From assembly GCA_033782935.1 (NCBI GenBank), contig JAWQEG010001435.1, positions 1 through 64,000 on the forward strand: DNA of 64,000 bases, in the 5' to 3' direction. The notes under the pieces were generated by a model. That model had not been told where the DNA came from. It searched no databases and worked only from the letters and a program-made list of their open reading frames with translations. Both the position numbers and the translations under genes were made by a program. The stretch's first letter is position 1. Each line of letters opens with the position of its first letter. The DNA is from Petrolisthes cinctipes. Taxonomy: Eukaryota > Arthropoda > Malacostraca > Decapoda > Porcellanidae. Shown piece by piece: positions 34,396-46,986 of this stretch.

Positions 34396-36697
34396 CCTAT
34401 TCCCTGTATTCCAATCATTGTTTTCATACCTTAGCTTCCTATCCGTTCCTTCTTTCCTCGTGTCCCTTTTAATTACTAAGTTGTCCCCTTGCCAGTCTAA
34501 CTCATTTAATGTCCCCCCAATATCCCTAGTTGATTCCCGGGAAAATAATATCACTTCAATAATGTACTGTTTTTTGTACTCCCTATTATTTCCCAGTTTG
34601 GTCTTAAAGCCCCATTGATTCCCAGTTGGTTCCCAGTTCCCCAATCCCCAGTGGATCCCCCCCAAGCCTTCCCTGTCCTATGTTCCCCAACCAGACCCAA
34701 CTCCTACCCCATGCTTCATGTTCCCCAACCCTGGCAGCACCACCACCACTACTTACCTTGATCCAACCCCCGGCCCGTTGTGACACTACGGCCGCCCCAG
34801 CGAGGTGTGACGGCCCCGCCAAGCCAGCCCCGTCTGAGTAGTATATGACTGAGCTTCCACCTCACTCCCTCAGTGCCACCCTGGTCCCCAGCCCCTGCCC
34901 CTGTCGTGTCCTGGCAGCTCTCACACACACACATACATACATATATGATAAACAAACTCTGGCAAACACACACACACACACATGATGTACAAACTCTACC
35001 ACACACACACACACACTGAGCTGTGTAGAACACATCAGGTCAGCGGGTCAGCATGGGCGTGACTGGGAGAGAGAGACACACGGTGCTGAGGCTGAGAGGT
35101 GGGGGCTGGGAGGGGCACACTGACCCACACCACCCCAAAGGGCGGGACGGTTCAGCGGCCCCTCCCAATACTCAGTCAAACTATCTTTGTTGATCTCATG
35201 TCTCAATGCATTACGGCTTCCCCCCCCCCCGTCCCCTGCTCCCCACCGTCCCTTCGTACATCCCAGTGTAATGCACCCCCTCAGCCAGCACACCATGTAC
35301 CGTCTTGCAGTGTAACTCACCAGAACTCTAAAGCACAGGGCAAGGGTCTTGGGAATAATTATGTGTAGGAGTCTGGGTGTAGATTAGAGACAAGCAGATT
35401 TCTTGTGTCTATAGTTTGGGTTTTGATTGTCAGAGATAGAGAGTTGCAGTTTCTATAGATTGGAGGTAGGTGAGAGATAAAAACTCACTCAATTTTATTA
35501 TAATAATCTTAGTGCAAGTAAGGGACAAATAATTTCCTTTATTATAATCTGAGTATGAGTTAGGGACAAACAGTTTCTCTCACAATAATGTGAAGAGCCA
35601 GCCCCAACAACACAGTACTGTATATGTATCTTTCTACTGTATGCAGACAGTTGATGAAAATACCTAAATGAAAGAGAGATGAAATTGGGATACACTGAAT
35701 TTTCACAAATCTTGTTCTTTTGAGAGAACTTGTGTCATCTTGTGCAATTGTACAGTGTCATAGTTGCAAGAATTGGAGGCAGAGTTTTTGATTCGTTAGT
35801 TGGATTGAGTGATAGTACAAGGGTCATATTTAGGTTAGTGTTAGTGTGTTAGTTAGGTACAGAAGTTAGACTGAGGTAAAAGGCCATAGTAGAGTTAGTT
35901 AGTTAGTTGGTGTATTAGTTAGTTAGTTTAATTGTGGTAGAGTGTTGTATTGAAGGCAGAGTAATTTTTTCAGTAGAGTGAGGTAATGAGGTAGATGCTT
36001 TATCAGAAGTATATGGTAGTGAGGTAGAACACAATGCATGAAGAATTGCAAGATAGATTTTTTTTTCTACTTTGAGGATGATTTTTGAGTGAAGTTGTGA
36101 TGTGCAATGTCATACTTCTGACAGTGTAATGTATAAGTCCCAGCTGTAGGTAGTTTGGAGAAGAGAAAGTTGCCAGAGACAGAGTTGAGTAGGTGAACCT
36201 ACTAGAGGTAGATTTAGAGTGTTTCCTTGGTAAGTGAAGTATAGAGAGTTGGTGGGTGGGTTGGTTGCTATAGAGTCTGGTGCAGAACCTACAAGTTGCG
36301 TCCCCTTTCCCAAGTTTTTGGTCTTCTGAGTTCATAACACTGGCTGCTCTCTTAAATGTCATCTGTCACTTACTTTTTCTCTATCTTTTATATATATATA
36401 TTTTATATATATATACAGTATAGAGTATATGTATGTGCATATATACACAGTATAGAGTATGAGTATATATATAAATACATATGCAGTAAAAAAAAATCTA
36501 AATATCCCCATAAGCCAGCTTCCAATCACTGCAGTGCTGCCAACAGCTTTGCTGAGGCTACATTGTGTTTTTTCTTTACCTTAGGATCGGGATGAACTCA
36601 GTTGATATTCCCCAAATCCCATAGTTTCATTTTATTAATTTCTAAATAGTTAAAGAATCAGAGGTTATTTGCCCATTCTTTTTCTTTGTCTTGGTAG

Positions 36698-36968
36698 TTC
36701 CGCCCCCAAGCCGTGGTGTTCGAGATTGTGACCAACAAGAAGTTTGACATGATCATCATGTTATTCATCGGTTGCAACATGCTGACAATGACCATGGATT
36801 CATATAAAATGTCGGACGAGTATAAAGAGGCACTCGGCTACTTGAATCTTATCTTCATCTGCATCTTCACCTCGGAGTGTGTGCTCAAGGTGTTCGCCTT
36901 ACGCTGGCATTACTTCAAGGAACCGTGGAACCTCTTCGACTTTGTGGTGGTCATCATGTCCATCCTAG
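36698..36968 (+). CDS. para: para exon 17 of window: domain IV S1 to S3
   Basis: Reads [20 protein letters not shown], then [40 protein letters not shown] and [18 protein letters not shown]. This covers S1, S2 and S3 of domain IV. Acceptor ttggtag, donor G/GTAAGT, phase 1 out (completing Gly). The first residue is Phe where insects have Trp. Confidence 0.97.
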
Positions 36969-37350
36969 GTAAGTTGTGGAGCTGATACCATCTGTCACTC
37001 CAGGTCTGTATGTCTGTATGTATGTCTCAATCATTGTACTTTTCAACACACCTACTTCACCCATTCCCTCACACATCACATCACACTGCCCAACTACACC
37101 TCATTTGCCAACATCTGTCCCCACAATACAATGCCAACACCTCTCCTCACACCACACTGCCAACAAACACCTCTCTAAACCACACCTGTCAACACACATC
37201 TATCCCCACAAAACACCTTGCACACACACACCTGTTTAAAGCCACACCTGCCAACACACCCATGGTAATGTTACCCCAGAACCCAGACAGTAAACATACC
37301 AAAGTTGGGAACAATAACATGCAGGTCCTGAAGAACATTGGAGCAGTGTT

Positions 37351-37495
37351 TTCTTATCTGTTGTCAATAATTGGGGCTACTGCTGATTCCTCCAGACTTT
37401 GCCAGAAAACAGATCCCCTTCTATTGTATACCCAAGTTATCTGTTTCCATGACAGAGCTTGGAGGAATGAGTAGCCCTTCAATTCACCCAGAGCC
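37351..37495. mobile_element. Hairpin repeat, GATTCCTCC family
   Basis: Left arm TTGGGGCTACTGCTGATTCC with GCCAGAAAACAGATCCCC; right arm AAGTTATCTGTTTCCATGAC with GGAGGAATGAGTAGCCC. Confidence 0.78.
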
Positions 37496-37710
37496 AGCAA
37501 AGACTCCACTAATTACGAGACTACATCGTGAAAACAGAAAGGTCACCGGGGGGAATATTATAATACAACCTTACAGGGGAGCAATACTGTTATGAGCAAA
37601 AAAGAGGGAAAGAAGGCTTAGCTGAGTCCTCCAAACTGTCCCCGGAAACTAACTAAACATCGTACCATTCACGGTCTATACTATAATAGGAGTAGGGGGA
37701 TGTGTGTATG

Positions 37711-37741
<31 letters not shown>

Positions 37742-38059
37742 TTTTTTTAATTGCCTGGAGGATTCTGTAGACCTCCATGCATTTCCCCCACAGTAAGAGA
37801 TTAGCCACTCCTTTTCATAACTAAACCCTTTACCTATTGTTTATTTAGTTATTTTTTATTCAAACTAACTCTAGAAGATTTTAAACTGCCAGATAAAACT
37901 TACAGACAAGCACGAATGGGCTGAGTGAGAAGTGGCTCATTTACCCTTGTGTTTAATTAAGAAGGTTTGTATTGCATGATTCATCACAACTCATTCCAGA
38001 TTACGTACATGGAATAAGGCCCATCAGTTGAGAATATATAGGTGTGGTGGAATTGAGTT

Positions 38060-38430
38060 ATATATCTGAGAGGAGTGTGTGTGTTTATGTGGCTTGACAT
38101 GGAAGAATTGGGGAAAGTAATGAAAATGGGTATGAGAGGTGTGGTCTGAGTGAGAAGGCAATAGGTGCTGAGCTGAGTGTTGGGTGGTTGAGAGGGTGAA
38201 GCAGAGTACTGTACTGTACATTGAGATGGTTTGGCTATGTAGAGAGAATGCAAGTCAGATGGAGAGTTTTCAAAGAAGGTTATAGGAGTGATGTTGAAGG
38301 AACTGGAATGAAGGAACAGGAGATGAGGGAGAGAAATGGGAGTAGAATAGAAGGTTTTGACCAAGCGAGGAGGAAATGTTGTGACAGGGAGAACTGGAGA
38401 CACTTCTGATGTGGGTACCCCCTTGGAGTG
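38060..38430 (+). mobile_element. LINE C-terminal fragment, sister to the antisense copy at 27.5-29.1 kb
   Basis: Plus-strand coding remnants read YERCGLSEKAIGAELS and LRWFGYVERMQVRWRVFKEG, matching YERCGMSEKAIGIECG and LRWFGHVERM of the intron-12 copy. The 3' side GGGAGAACTGGAGACACTTC followed by ACCCCCTTGG also matches that copy's 3' end. Frameshifts and stops are present. A further short 3' piece in the opposite direction is at 38590-38628. Confidence 0.82.
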
Positions 38431-38960
38431 GATTTTAACATGATACTTATGATGACCTTCCTATGAGTAAGAGACTTCTAAATACATTACTGAAGATTCT
38501 AATGATGAGCCTAATAACCTTATAAATATGTATTTCCAACAGTAAAATTACAAAAATATCATATTACATAGCATGACTGCCTGGGTTTCAGTGGCCGCAG
38601 CAGAAGAGTCTCCATTTATCCCTGTTCCACCTTGTACCTAGATCTTCAATACACTTGACAAACAAGCCTTTATGTCACTTAGAACTTTTTCACTGAAAAT
38701 TCCTACTCTGCAGTTATGATAGTCCCAAAAGTATTAATTGATATAACTGAGAATTAAAACCCTGATAATGAGGGAAATATGTTAAATTTGTCACTTCATC
38801 AGAGAATTATGATGTTCAGACGTCATACATTCACATACATTTCAGAGGAACTATTTTCAACACAGTTTTACAACTAGATCTCATACACATTGTGTCGTTC
38901 TTGCCAGGCCACACACACATACTGAATGCTATGATCACACACTAATGCTGCTCCCCACAG

Positions 38961-40048
38961 GTCTGGTGCTGAAGGACTTGATCGAGAAGTACTTTGTGTC
39001 GCCTACACTGCTTCGAGTGGTTCGTGTGGCCAAGGTGGGGCGAGTTCTCAGACTGGTGAAGGGTGCTAAGGGCATCAGAACTCTGCTCTTTGCCCTTGCC
39101 ATGTCCCTGCCTGCGCTCTTCAACATCTGTCTTCTACTCTTCCTTGTCATGTTCATCTTTGCCATCTTTGGAATGTCTTTCTTCATGAATGTGAAACTGA
39201 CTGGTGGCTTGGATTGCGTTTACAACTTCCGCACATTTTTCAAATCTTTCATCCTACTATTTCAAATGATGACATCTGCAGGATGGGATAGTGTATTATC
39301 AGGCATAGTGAGAGAAACAGATTGCAGTATGCCAAATCCAGAAGTGGGTGATCCTGGTGACTGTGGTAGCCAGGCCATTGGCATTGCCTACCTCCTAGGA
39401 TACCTAGTGATCAGCTTCCTTATTGTCATAAACATGTACATTGCTGTCATTCTCGAGAATTATTCACAAGCCACTGAAGATGTAGAAGAGGGTCTCACTG
39501 ATGATGACTATGATATGTACTACGAGATCTGGCAGCAGTTTGACCCAAAGGGCACACAGTTCATCCAGTTCAGTCAGTTGTCAGACTTCTTAGACGTCCT
39601 GGAAGCACCACTACAGATCCACAAGCCCAACAAGTACAAAATTGTGTCCATGGACATCCCAATCTGCAAGGGCGATCTCGTCTTCTGTGTAGACGTGCTT
39701 GATGCCCTCACCAAGGACTTCTTCGCCCGTAAGGGTAACCCGGTTGAAGACTCTGCTGACATAGGCGAGGTGGGACCAGCAACCGATCGCCCAGGTTATG
39801 AACAGGTGTCATCCACACTGTGGCGCCAGAGAGAAGAATACTGTGCACGGCTAATTCAGCAGGCATGGCGTCGACACCGTCAGCACAAGGATCAGTCATC
39901 ACTGTCAGGCACTGACTCACAGGAGGAGCTGAAGCAGGCAGACACGGCAGTACTGGTGGAGAGCGATGGTTATGTTACCAAGAATGGTCACAAAGTGGTC
40001 ATCCATTCCCGGTCGCCTTCCTTGACTTCACGCTCCACTGATGTGTGA
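38961..40048 (+). CDS. para: para last coding exon: domain IV S4-S6 and C-terminus
   Basis: A single 1088-nt exon from S4 to the stop TGA (40046-40048). S4 is [20 protein letters not shown]. The pore reads [13 protein letters not shown]; Ala is the domain IV filter residue. S6 is [20 protein letters not shown]. The C-terminal EF-hand-like region follows ([20 protein letters not shown]), then the IQ-like [18 protein letters not shown] and the end [20 protein letters not shown] with a final Val. The tail between IQ and end is short; the Gly/Ala-rich expansion of Drosophila is absent. Acceptor ccccacag. Confidence 0.98.
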
Positions 40049-42359
40049 CCGAACCCCTGACTCTCTTGTTACTGCTGCTTGACCCGCGCCGGGCCCTGAC
40101 AAGCTCCGCCGCCCACCAGCCACCCACATGGGTGGTGCGGGGCCACCCCGGCCCCACCCTCGTCGGTTGCGCCCCTCTTGTTTGGGAACACCGCACTCTT
40201 AATGCCTTGTTATTTAAGTTTGTTGTGCCAGCCTGCAGTCCGCAGCTGCAGCCGCAGCCCCGAGCCGCAGTCCTGGGCAGGGCGGGCGAGCCCCACACCT
40301 GCTCCCTCTCACCTTCACCTCGGATTTATTTATTTTTGCTGGTGACTGGAGGTGGCCCGCACCATTTCTTGGTGTCGGACTGGAGCCAGTCTGGCGCTCA
40401 CTTGTTGCCTGCTGGGTGGGCTGAGTCACCACCCGCCACACCCGCCCACACCCGCCCATGCTCACAGTATTTCTGGCAGGCGGTGTATGAAACACCCACC
40501 ACACAAAACCCGGCCCGGGCCTGGCGCAGGACTGCGGTCGGCCCGGGGTGGCGGTCACCGACAGGCGGCGGTGGCGGCAGTGGCGGCAAGGTGACCCACA
40601 CCACCCAGAATCCCAGCCTCACCCACCACCGGACAGGCTCCAGCTTCACTACCCCGACCCTCATTTTCATGCAAGATTTCCCTCCATCAAACTTATCCTT
40701 ATCCCTGAGGTTGTTTTAATGCCCCGGGCAGCTTCCCCAGCACCTCCAGGCACTTGGTAGTAGCGTGGCCTTGCTGGTTGGCGAGGGGGCCACCTCCCTA
40801 TTCCCCACGTGGAGGACGCCCCTGTTGACGCTGCTTGCAAGAGTCGTGCCCCACCACCCCCGCCACCCTGCCCAGTCCATCCCCTCCTTCATAACCTCTC
40901 GCTGTAGATTCCGCACCCCTGGCCCCGCCCCGCCCCGCCGCTGCCTGCTGTGTTGGCCTTATGTAGGGTGAGAGTGTGAGCTCGGCTGAGGTGCAGGACT
41001 GAGGCCACACGCTGCAGGTCACACGCTAACTTACTGTGCATAATACAGAACTATTTTATAATTCTGACCATAACAGTGAAACTAACATATAAGACGCCGC
41101 CACACTTGCATGAGAGCAGCTGAGCCGGCCCAGGCGGTGGTGGCTTCGGCGGCTGCAAATGACCTGTGTCCTCTTCCCCTTCACCAGCCGCCACCCTCGC
41201 CACCACCGCCACCGCCCAGCCAGCGCCCCCAGGTCCACTCTCTCACTTGGTAACTTTACATGTAGCCTAGAACTGTTGTTGACAATTTTGCTATGGACCT
41301 TTTATCTGAGTGATGGAAATTATGATGGACTCTTTGCTCCCATAGTAATACTCGAGGCTTGACTGTGCTGGCAGGAGAAGGGCGGGGTGGGGGGGCTGGT
41401 CGCTTGCTGCTCGCCCCATCCCACCCCACCCCGCCCCTCACCACACAACAACGGCTTGCATCTGCAGACACTAAGTTATAAGTGAGAGCGCTGTGAAACT
41501 CTTCATACTCGTACACTCTTAGTTGATAAGGCGCCGCCCGGCAGTCGCCCCCTCTCGGTTGTCCCGCCTCATGTGATACACTTGTGTAATGTTCAGATTG
41601 TTATATTCTTGATAGCCACATTTGTTCTCTGACTCTAATGCCCGCCACACACACATCATCCTTGACACCACACTTTATTCATTTATGGGTTTATTATGTA
41701 AGTTTGACGCAAAGGGGGAAGCGAGGGCGGGTGTGGGTGGGTGGGTTGTGTCCACCCCCATTCTTCCCCGGGGGGCTTGGATGCACCTCACCAGCCCCCC
41801 TCCCTCTGCCTCCCCCACACTGTTATTAATTGTCAGAATCAGGTGATGTGGCCGCCAGCCCCCCTCCTCCCTTCTCACTTTCCTGCGCGCCCCGTCCCAC
41901 ACACTGACTGGGGCGCCGTCACTCACTGCTTCCTTGTGCTGCCTGTGTGGCCTGCCCTTCTCATTCTGTTTCTGTATTCTTTCTTCATTCTTCCTCTTCT
42001 TTCGCTCTTCGACCCGTCGTTCTTATTTCTCTTTTCCATTCATTCTTGTGCCTCTCTGCATCCTTTCGTTACTGTCTTCTTATTTTTTCACCTTCCAATC
42101 CCCAATCTCGTTCTTCTTTCCCTATTCCCTCTCATCTCTTAATTTGGTCTTCCCTCTAACTGCCGTCCTTTGTCCTCTTGCATATTATCTTCTCTCTCAA
42201 AACTTTTCACTGTGTACTGTATATAATAATGATAGCTTGAAACGCACATGTTTACCTAATATAAATAACAAGTCAATGCACAAAGATGAAGTTCAGTGGA
42301 CACTTTCAACTTTGGTTCCTATAATATGTACTCTTAATCATTATTTATATTCAATCTTC

Positions 42360-42361
<2 letters not shown>

Positions 42362-42428
<67 letters not shown>
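42362..42428. repeat. (TC)n microsatellite in the 3' UTR
   Basis: Pure CT dinucleotides, about 66 bp; a target for length polymorphism inside the transcript. Confidence 0.96.
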
Positions 42429-42432
<4 letters not shown>

Positions 42433-42676
42433 TACTTCATTTGCCCTATGGAGTGTCTTAACTCTCTCTCTCTGCCCTTGGCCCACAGCCCAGCTCTGAT
42501 ATACTCTTTAAAAAATGACACTGATGCTAACTAAACTCTAAATAGCTAAAAGATATAAACAGAAGAACAACGGCGCGCCACTTTCATTCTATACATCTCA
42601 GCCTTTTTGCTTGCACTTTGTAACATGTTTTGGATTTCACAGTTTGTACTATATTATTGTACATAATATGTCATCG

Positions 42677-42682
42677 AATAAA
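42677..42682 (+). terminator. Polyadenylation signal AATAAA
   Basis: The only AATAAA I found between the stop codon and 43 kb. A GT-rich stretch (GGCTGTGGTTTCGC, then TCGTGTTTGTG) begins about 30 bp downstream, as expected for a cleavage site near 42.70 kb. Confidence 0.75.
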
Positions 42683-42700
42683 TTTTGATAATTTACCACG

Positions 42701-43445
42701 AAGAAAAAAACTGGCTGTGGTTTCGCTTGTCCTCGTGTTTGTGTATAAATAGTCTTTGAGTATGTAAATAGAAGAATTTGCTAGGTCATCCAGATACAGA
42801 TTAATTCTAATCACAACCCAGTCAAAAAGAGCTTTTTATAACTTGTCAGCACAGCGTCCATCTTGAGAAGAATGTAGGAAGATGTGGAGAAAACGATTAC
42901 AGTCGGATGAAATAAGATAATGTTGATGGGAGCTATAGGGTAGCCTATGAGGAAATAAAGGACATACATACATACAGCACCTATATCAAGAAGGGAGAGT
43001 GAAAAGGTAGTAAGCTTAGTAATGCAGAAAAAATTATAATTATGTGGTTATGCATGCAAAAGAATTCAAAGGAGAAGAATGAGTGATAGATGTGAGAAAA
43101 ATGTTGGTAGGACGTAATAAACAGGTGACATGAATGAATACTTTTATGAGGAAGAAAGAATTAAAGAGAGGTAAGAATAAAGAGCTAGTATCGGGAATAA
43201 TTAAATAGTAGTGTTTAACATTGATCGAGTTATTACTGTGAATCCTATTAGTGGTGGTGTATAGTTTCCCTTGACTGGTAGGTACTACAGTCACGAGCAC
43301 TAATAAGTAGGCCTATTTATGCTTCGAATACCTAGAGGCAGTAAATAAATACACAATAAGATATATCTCCATTGGAATTACTTCGTTGATGAATTGGATT
43401 ATTCAAAGCTTCAACTAAAGCTGTATACTTATTAGTGCTCGTGAC
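42701..43445. other. Intergenic sequence after para
   Basis: AT-rich, no gene seen. A 21-bp inverted repeat, AGTCACGAGCACTAATAAGT plus A (43289-43309) against its reverse complement (43426-43446), brackets the right part and touches the LTR start. Confidence 0.65.
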
Positions 43446-43966
43446 TGTACGTGTGCAGCCTTTGGTTACTAATCACTATATAACAGCCGAGATGACTTGT
43501 TACTACCAGGGTGTACAGCAGACGCCAATACTATACTATTATAGGTACAACTTTATTCTTACTAGTAGGACACGGGGAGTATGTGACACAAGCACCAGAT
43601 GTAGCCTTCCCACCTGCCTGAGTAGATTGAATGCCAAGTGAACACTTGGAGTAGCTTGTGGATACTTGTATAATGTTTGTGTGGGCTTGAGAGTGCTTGT
43701 GTAGTCTTGTAGGGCTAGTGTGTAGTCTTGGTAGGGCAGCGTGGTGGTGAACGCTGGCCAGGTGTAGCAAGTGAGAAAGGATTATCTAACTTATCTTGCG
43801 GCGGCAGGGAAAGGATTTGAACGCTCTCGCGCCCATTAACAAGTGAACTCTGGGAAGCGTAATTTAGACAGAGAGTGGGAAGCTTCCTGGTGCTTGGTAC
43901 ACTACGGAAGCGGATGGGGACGGCTGGCCATTCTTTGCTAATGGGTCTTGTGATTGGTACACTACA
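43446..43966 (-). mobile_element. LTR of an LTR retrotransposon, minus strand
   Basis: On the minus strand it starts TGTAGTGTACCAATCAC and ends GGCTGCACACGTACA, so it has TG...CA termini. It is 521 bp and has an AATAAA (GAATAAAGTTGTACC) in the expected late position. The internal side has a polypurine tract of G and A (43970-43988, plus strand CCCCCCCTCCCCCAAGAGA) with only 3 bases between it and the LTR. This makes it the 3' LTR of a minus-strand element. The 5' LTR was not found in the window. Confidence 0.75.
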
Positions 43967-44332
43967 GTACCCCCCCTCCCCCAAGAGACAAGATGAGAGG
44001 TGAGGGTTTACAATGGTACACATATACATAAAGCACAATAATAACGATATCTAGAACAAAATAATATAGATGTTGGGGTAAATATATGACAGGTGAGTCA
44101 AAGAAATATATGAGAGAAAAAAATTATGCAGGAACATAGACCGACCTGCTGAATAATATGCGAGCCCCTGAAAAGCACGTAATACATACATATACAATAA
44201 TTACAGGAAAGGAGCGAATAGAAATATACATAATGACATAACAAAAAATATATAGGATACATGAGTGTAATACAGAGATGTACGGGTCGGGTGTGCGTGT
44301 GGAAGTTGAGACAAGTGTAGGCCTACGGTTTA

Positions 44333-44980
44333 TTAATATCTGGAAGGTGTGTGTAGCTGGGTGTGGTGTACGTGCGTGTCTGTGTTGTATAAGGTGGCAA
44401 TATATTTGGCCGGTCGCCGTATAGCGCGACCGGACCGGGAAGTATATCCCTCAGGTACCATAGCTGGCTCGTCGTCCCGCAGCTCGTGTTGTGCAGACGG
44501 AGGTGTCTCAGGGCATTGAGTAGGCGTGAGCTGGCGAGGGGGGCTGACGAGACGAGGAGGCGTGGCTGGGATGACATGGATAATAGGCGGCAGAGCCTGA
44601 GGGAGACTAGAAAGGCATAATTCAATAGAGGCAGGGGCGGGTGGGTCAGGTAAGGGCGGAGGATCAGGTAGGGTGAGGAGGTCAGGTAACGAGGGAGGAG
44701 TAACGGGAGTAGGTTGGTCGGGTGACAGGTTGTCAGGCAGGGATGGGGGATCTATAGGGTAGGGCACAGACCACATAATACCAAGTCCATTCACGCGCAG
44801 TCGCCGTGACGTCACTCTGGCCCCCTTTGACCTCTCTCTCTCTACGTTGACAATTGACTCCGCCCACCTCTCCATATCTCTCCGCCACCATACGTGGTAA
44901 TTAAACGACATATATTCTACAGTACAGGTGTCATAAACTGTTTTGTTTTTTTGAGTTAGGCATATTAATTTCTTAAGCAT
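44333..44980 (-). pseudogene. Probable C-terminal polyprotein remnant of the same LTR element
   Basis: A 215-residue minus-strand frame, very Pro-rich, ending with PEGYTSRSGRAIRRPAKYIA. The motif TSRSGR.I+.P.+Y is common at the C-terminus of Ty3/gypsy- or copia-type Pol polyproteins. It lies about 345 bp from the polypurine tract, in the correct order and orientation. An in-frame stop precedes its first Met; upstream pol domains are missing. Assignment is inference. Confidence 0.5.
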
Positions 44981-45466
44981 TTTAGTTCAAAATAGAAATA
45001 AACAAGAGTATTAATAAAATGTAATAACAAATATATGTGGTCTGTGGGGTAGGGGAAGGGACCGGATTCCTAAGCGAAATGGCTGCTCCAACACGTCTCG
45101 TGTCACATCATTAAAGCGTAATAATCATATTTAGTGTAGAAATAGTATTAATAATTTAGTTTTGGATTAATGCACAATATGAGACCTTCGTTTGACTAAT
45201 TCAGTACAGTTGTAACACTGCGCGATCCTAGCCAAAAACCCAGTTATTCTGTAATAATACCGTAATTAGTGAGTGAGATGGTTGTGATATTGGGCTCGTA
45301 TTATTTTTCACTTATTTAACGCTAATTTCATCGATGTATTTCTCTGTACCTTCTCATAAGCACCGCGTGTGTATAATTATGTTCCATGGCCCTGGGTTAT
45401 GATTAACGAGCCTGGAAATATCACAAAAGAAAAGAAAAGAAAAAAAAAAAACAGTACGGCTGGGGA

Positions 45467-45497
<31 letters not shown>

Positions 45498-45520
45498 TAA
45501 TAATAATGATGGTGATGGGT
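44981..45520. other. AT-rich intergenic stretch
   Basis: No gene seen. Ends in a poly-A run of about 24 (45475-45498) followed by (AAT)n, possibly an old retroposon tail. Confidence 0.6.
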
Positions 45521-45552
45521 ACTCAAGATGGCGGACCTATATTATACAAGAA

Positions 45553-46070
45553 GTCAGCAACCAACCCTCACCACACACCACCACTTACGATCCTTCCATG
45601 TAGTTGTTGTTGTTCGGTGTGTGTGACCGGGCTGGAGAATAGAACACAAAAAGGTAAATATTGAAAGAATTACCGTTATTGAATACTGTTTTTCTACCTT
45701 CATTACCCACTCATTTAGACCATTCTAAGACCTGTAAATATTGAAAGAATTACTGTTATTGCGTACGGTTTTTCTACCTTCATTACCCACTCATTTAGAA
45801 CATTCTAAGACTATTTTCTTCTATGTGGCATTTCCTCCACAAATGCCCCATTTCCAAGATGGGGCATTTTGAAATTAACCGGACCTAACCTAACCTAACC
45901 TAGACCGCATCAGACTACCGGGACCTAACCTGGGCAAACTACTGGGACCTAACCAGGGCAAACTACCGGGAAATAACCGTGGTAAAGTACAGGAAATGAT
46001 TGGGGCAAAATACTGGGACCTAGCCAGATCTGGCAACACTGCTACAAAATGGTAATTCTTTCAATAAATA
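45553..46070. repeat. Composite repeat block 1: CAGCAACCAACCCTCACCA segment plus CCGGGACCTAACC element
   Basis: Starts CAGCAACCAACCCTCACCA. The family-2 part begins ATTGAAAGAATTACCGTTAT (about 45660) and contains an internal tandem duplication of about 78 bp (45653-45811, CTACCTTCATTACCCACTCA twice). It then has (CCTAA)3 at about 45885, several ACCGGGACCTAACC-type units, and ends AACACTGCTACAAAATGG. Confidence 0.8.
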
Positions 46071-46567
46071 CCCCAAGATTTTATAATAAATAATAATGTT
46101 GGGAAATTAAGATAACCCACCTAGGCTATAATATAATATTATGACATACCGGTAACAATTCAGCAACCAACCCTCACCAGACCACACATCACCACCACCA
46201 ACAACCTCCTTTCTTCCGTGTTGTTGTGTGTGTGGCCATCAGTCAGTCCTTCAATCACTATTTTAGGGTAAGTACAGTATGGTGAATGGTATAATCTTAT
46301 TAGCCCTGTAGGGGGGTTAGGTATTTAGGTAAATATCTACTCTATTGCCGGTTGGTATTACGATGATTTAACCTTCTTTACCCACTAATTTATACCATTC
46401 TAAGACACTTTTCTTCTATGGCATTATCCTCGGAATGCCCATTTCCAAGATAGGGCATATTCAAATGGGGCATTTTGAAATTAGCCTGACCTAACCTAAC
46501 CTAGACCGCAGCAGACTACCGGGACCTAACCTGGGCAAACTACCGGGACTTATCCGTGGTAAAGTAC

Positions 46568-46738
46568 ACTCACAATCCAAAATATGTATCCAGGCCTGCT
46601 TCGATCGAATAGCCTGATAGAGTATTAAGCGAGCTCAAGCAAATATGAAACAGGATAAGCGTTGTAATTGGTTCACTAGTATGTCAAATGATTCAAAACT
46701 TCAACAAGACTTGGATACAAATTTTGGATTGCGAGTGT
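46568..46738. mobile_element. MITE with CACTCACAATCC termini, copy A
   Basis: Left end ACTCACAATCCAAAATATG, right end AATTTTGGATTGCGAGTG. Flanked by TA (or GTAC) on both sides. Its body contains AAACAGGATAAGCGTTGTAA and TTCACTAGTATGTCAAATGA. Confidence 0.8.
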
Positions 46739-46986
46739 ACAGCGAAAACGACCACAAATGTGACAGAAATACCCCACGTCTTCTATCAGATAATGCACCC
46801 CCCTCCCCCCCAGGTAATCAAACTTTACCTAACCAATCCTAGGAATACACTAGAAAAATATATTGATTGACTAGGGTTGCATATTGTCCTGCAGTAAAGT
46901 TGTCCTGGAGCAACTATTGTACAGAATAGGGGAGTAGTAGGCTTATGTCTCTTCAGTATAGCCTAGTAATAAAGTAGATAGGCTTA

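Larger units (their letters stand above)
31934..36697 (+). other. para intron, 4.8 kb
   Basis: Holds TCC-rich DNA (about 32100-32190), a hairpin element (32220-32381), (ACC)n at about 33879-33912 and the giant (CCT)n array (34193-34395). Stretches 32400-33860 and 35040-36690 show no exon or named element. Confidence 0.75.
36969..38960 (+). other. para intron, 2.0 kb
   Basis: Contains CA/CACC-rich DNA to 37260, a GATTCCTCC hairpin (37351-37495), a GT run followed by poly-T (37700-37749), and LINE fragments (38060-38430 plus strand and 38590-38628 minus strand). The rest, 38640-38950, shows nothing. Confidence 0.75.
40049..42700 (+). other. para 3' UTR
   Basis: From the stop to the AATAAA near 42.68 kb. 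The first 1.5 kb is very GC- and C-rich (for example CACCCGCCCACACCCGCCC at about 40440), unlike the AT-rich introns. From about 41.9 kb it becomes pyrimidine-rich and includes a long (TC)n. Open frames here are compositional. The end is inferred from the poly(A) signal only. Confidence 0.7.

Noticed and set aside
34119..34665. Long poly-Pro, poly-Ser, poly-Glu and poly-Arg open frames
   Set aside because: All are readings of the (CCT)n array in an intron; no homology or splice context.
45880..45905. Interstitial telomere
   Set aside because: Only about three CCTAA units, and they recur inside a dispersed repeat family; too short to call a telomeric array.
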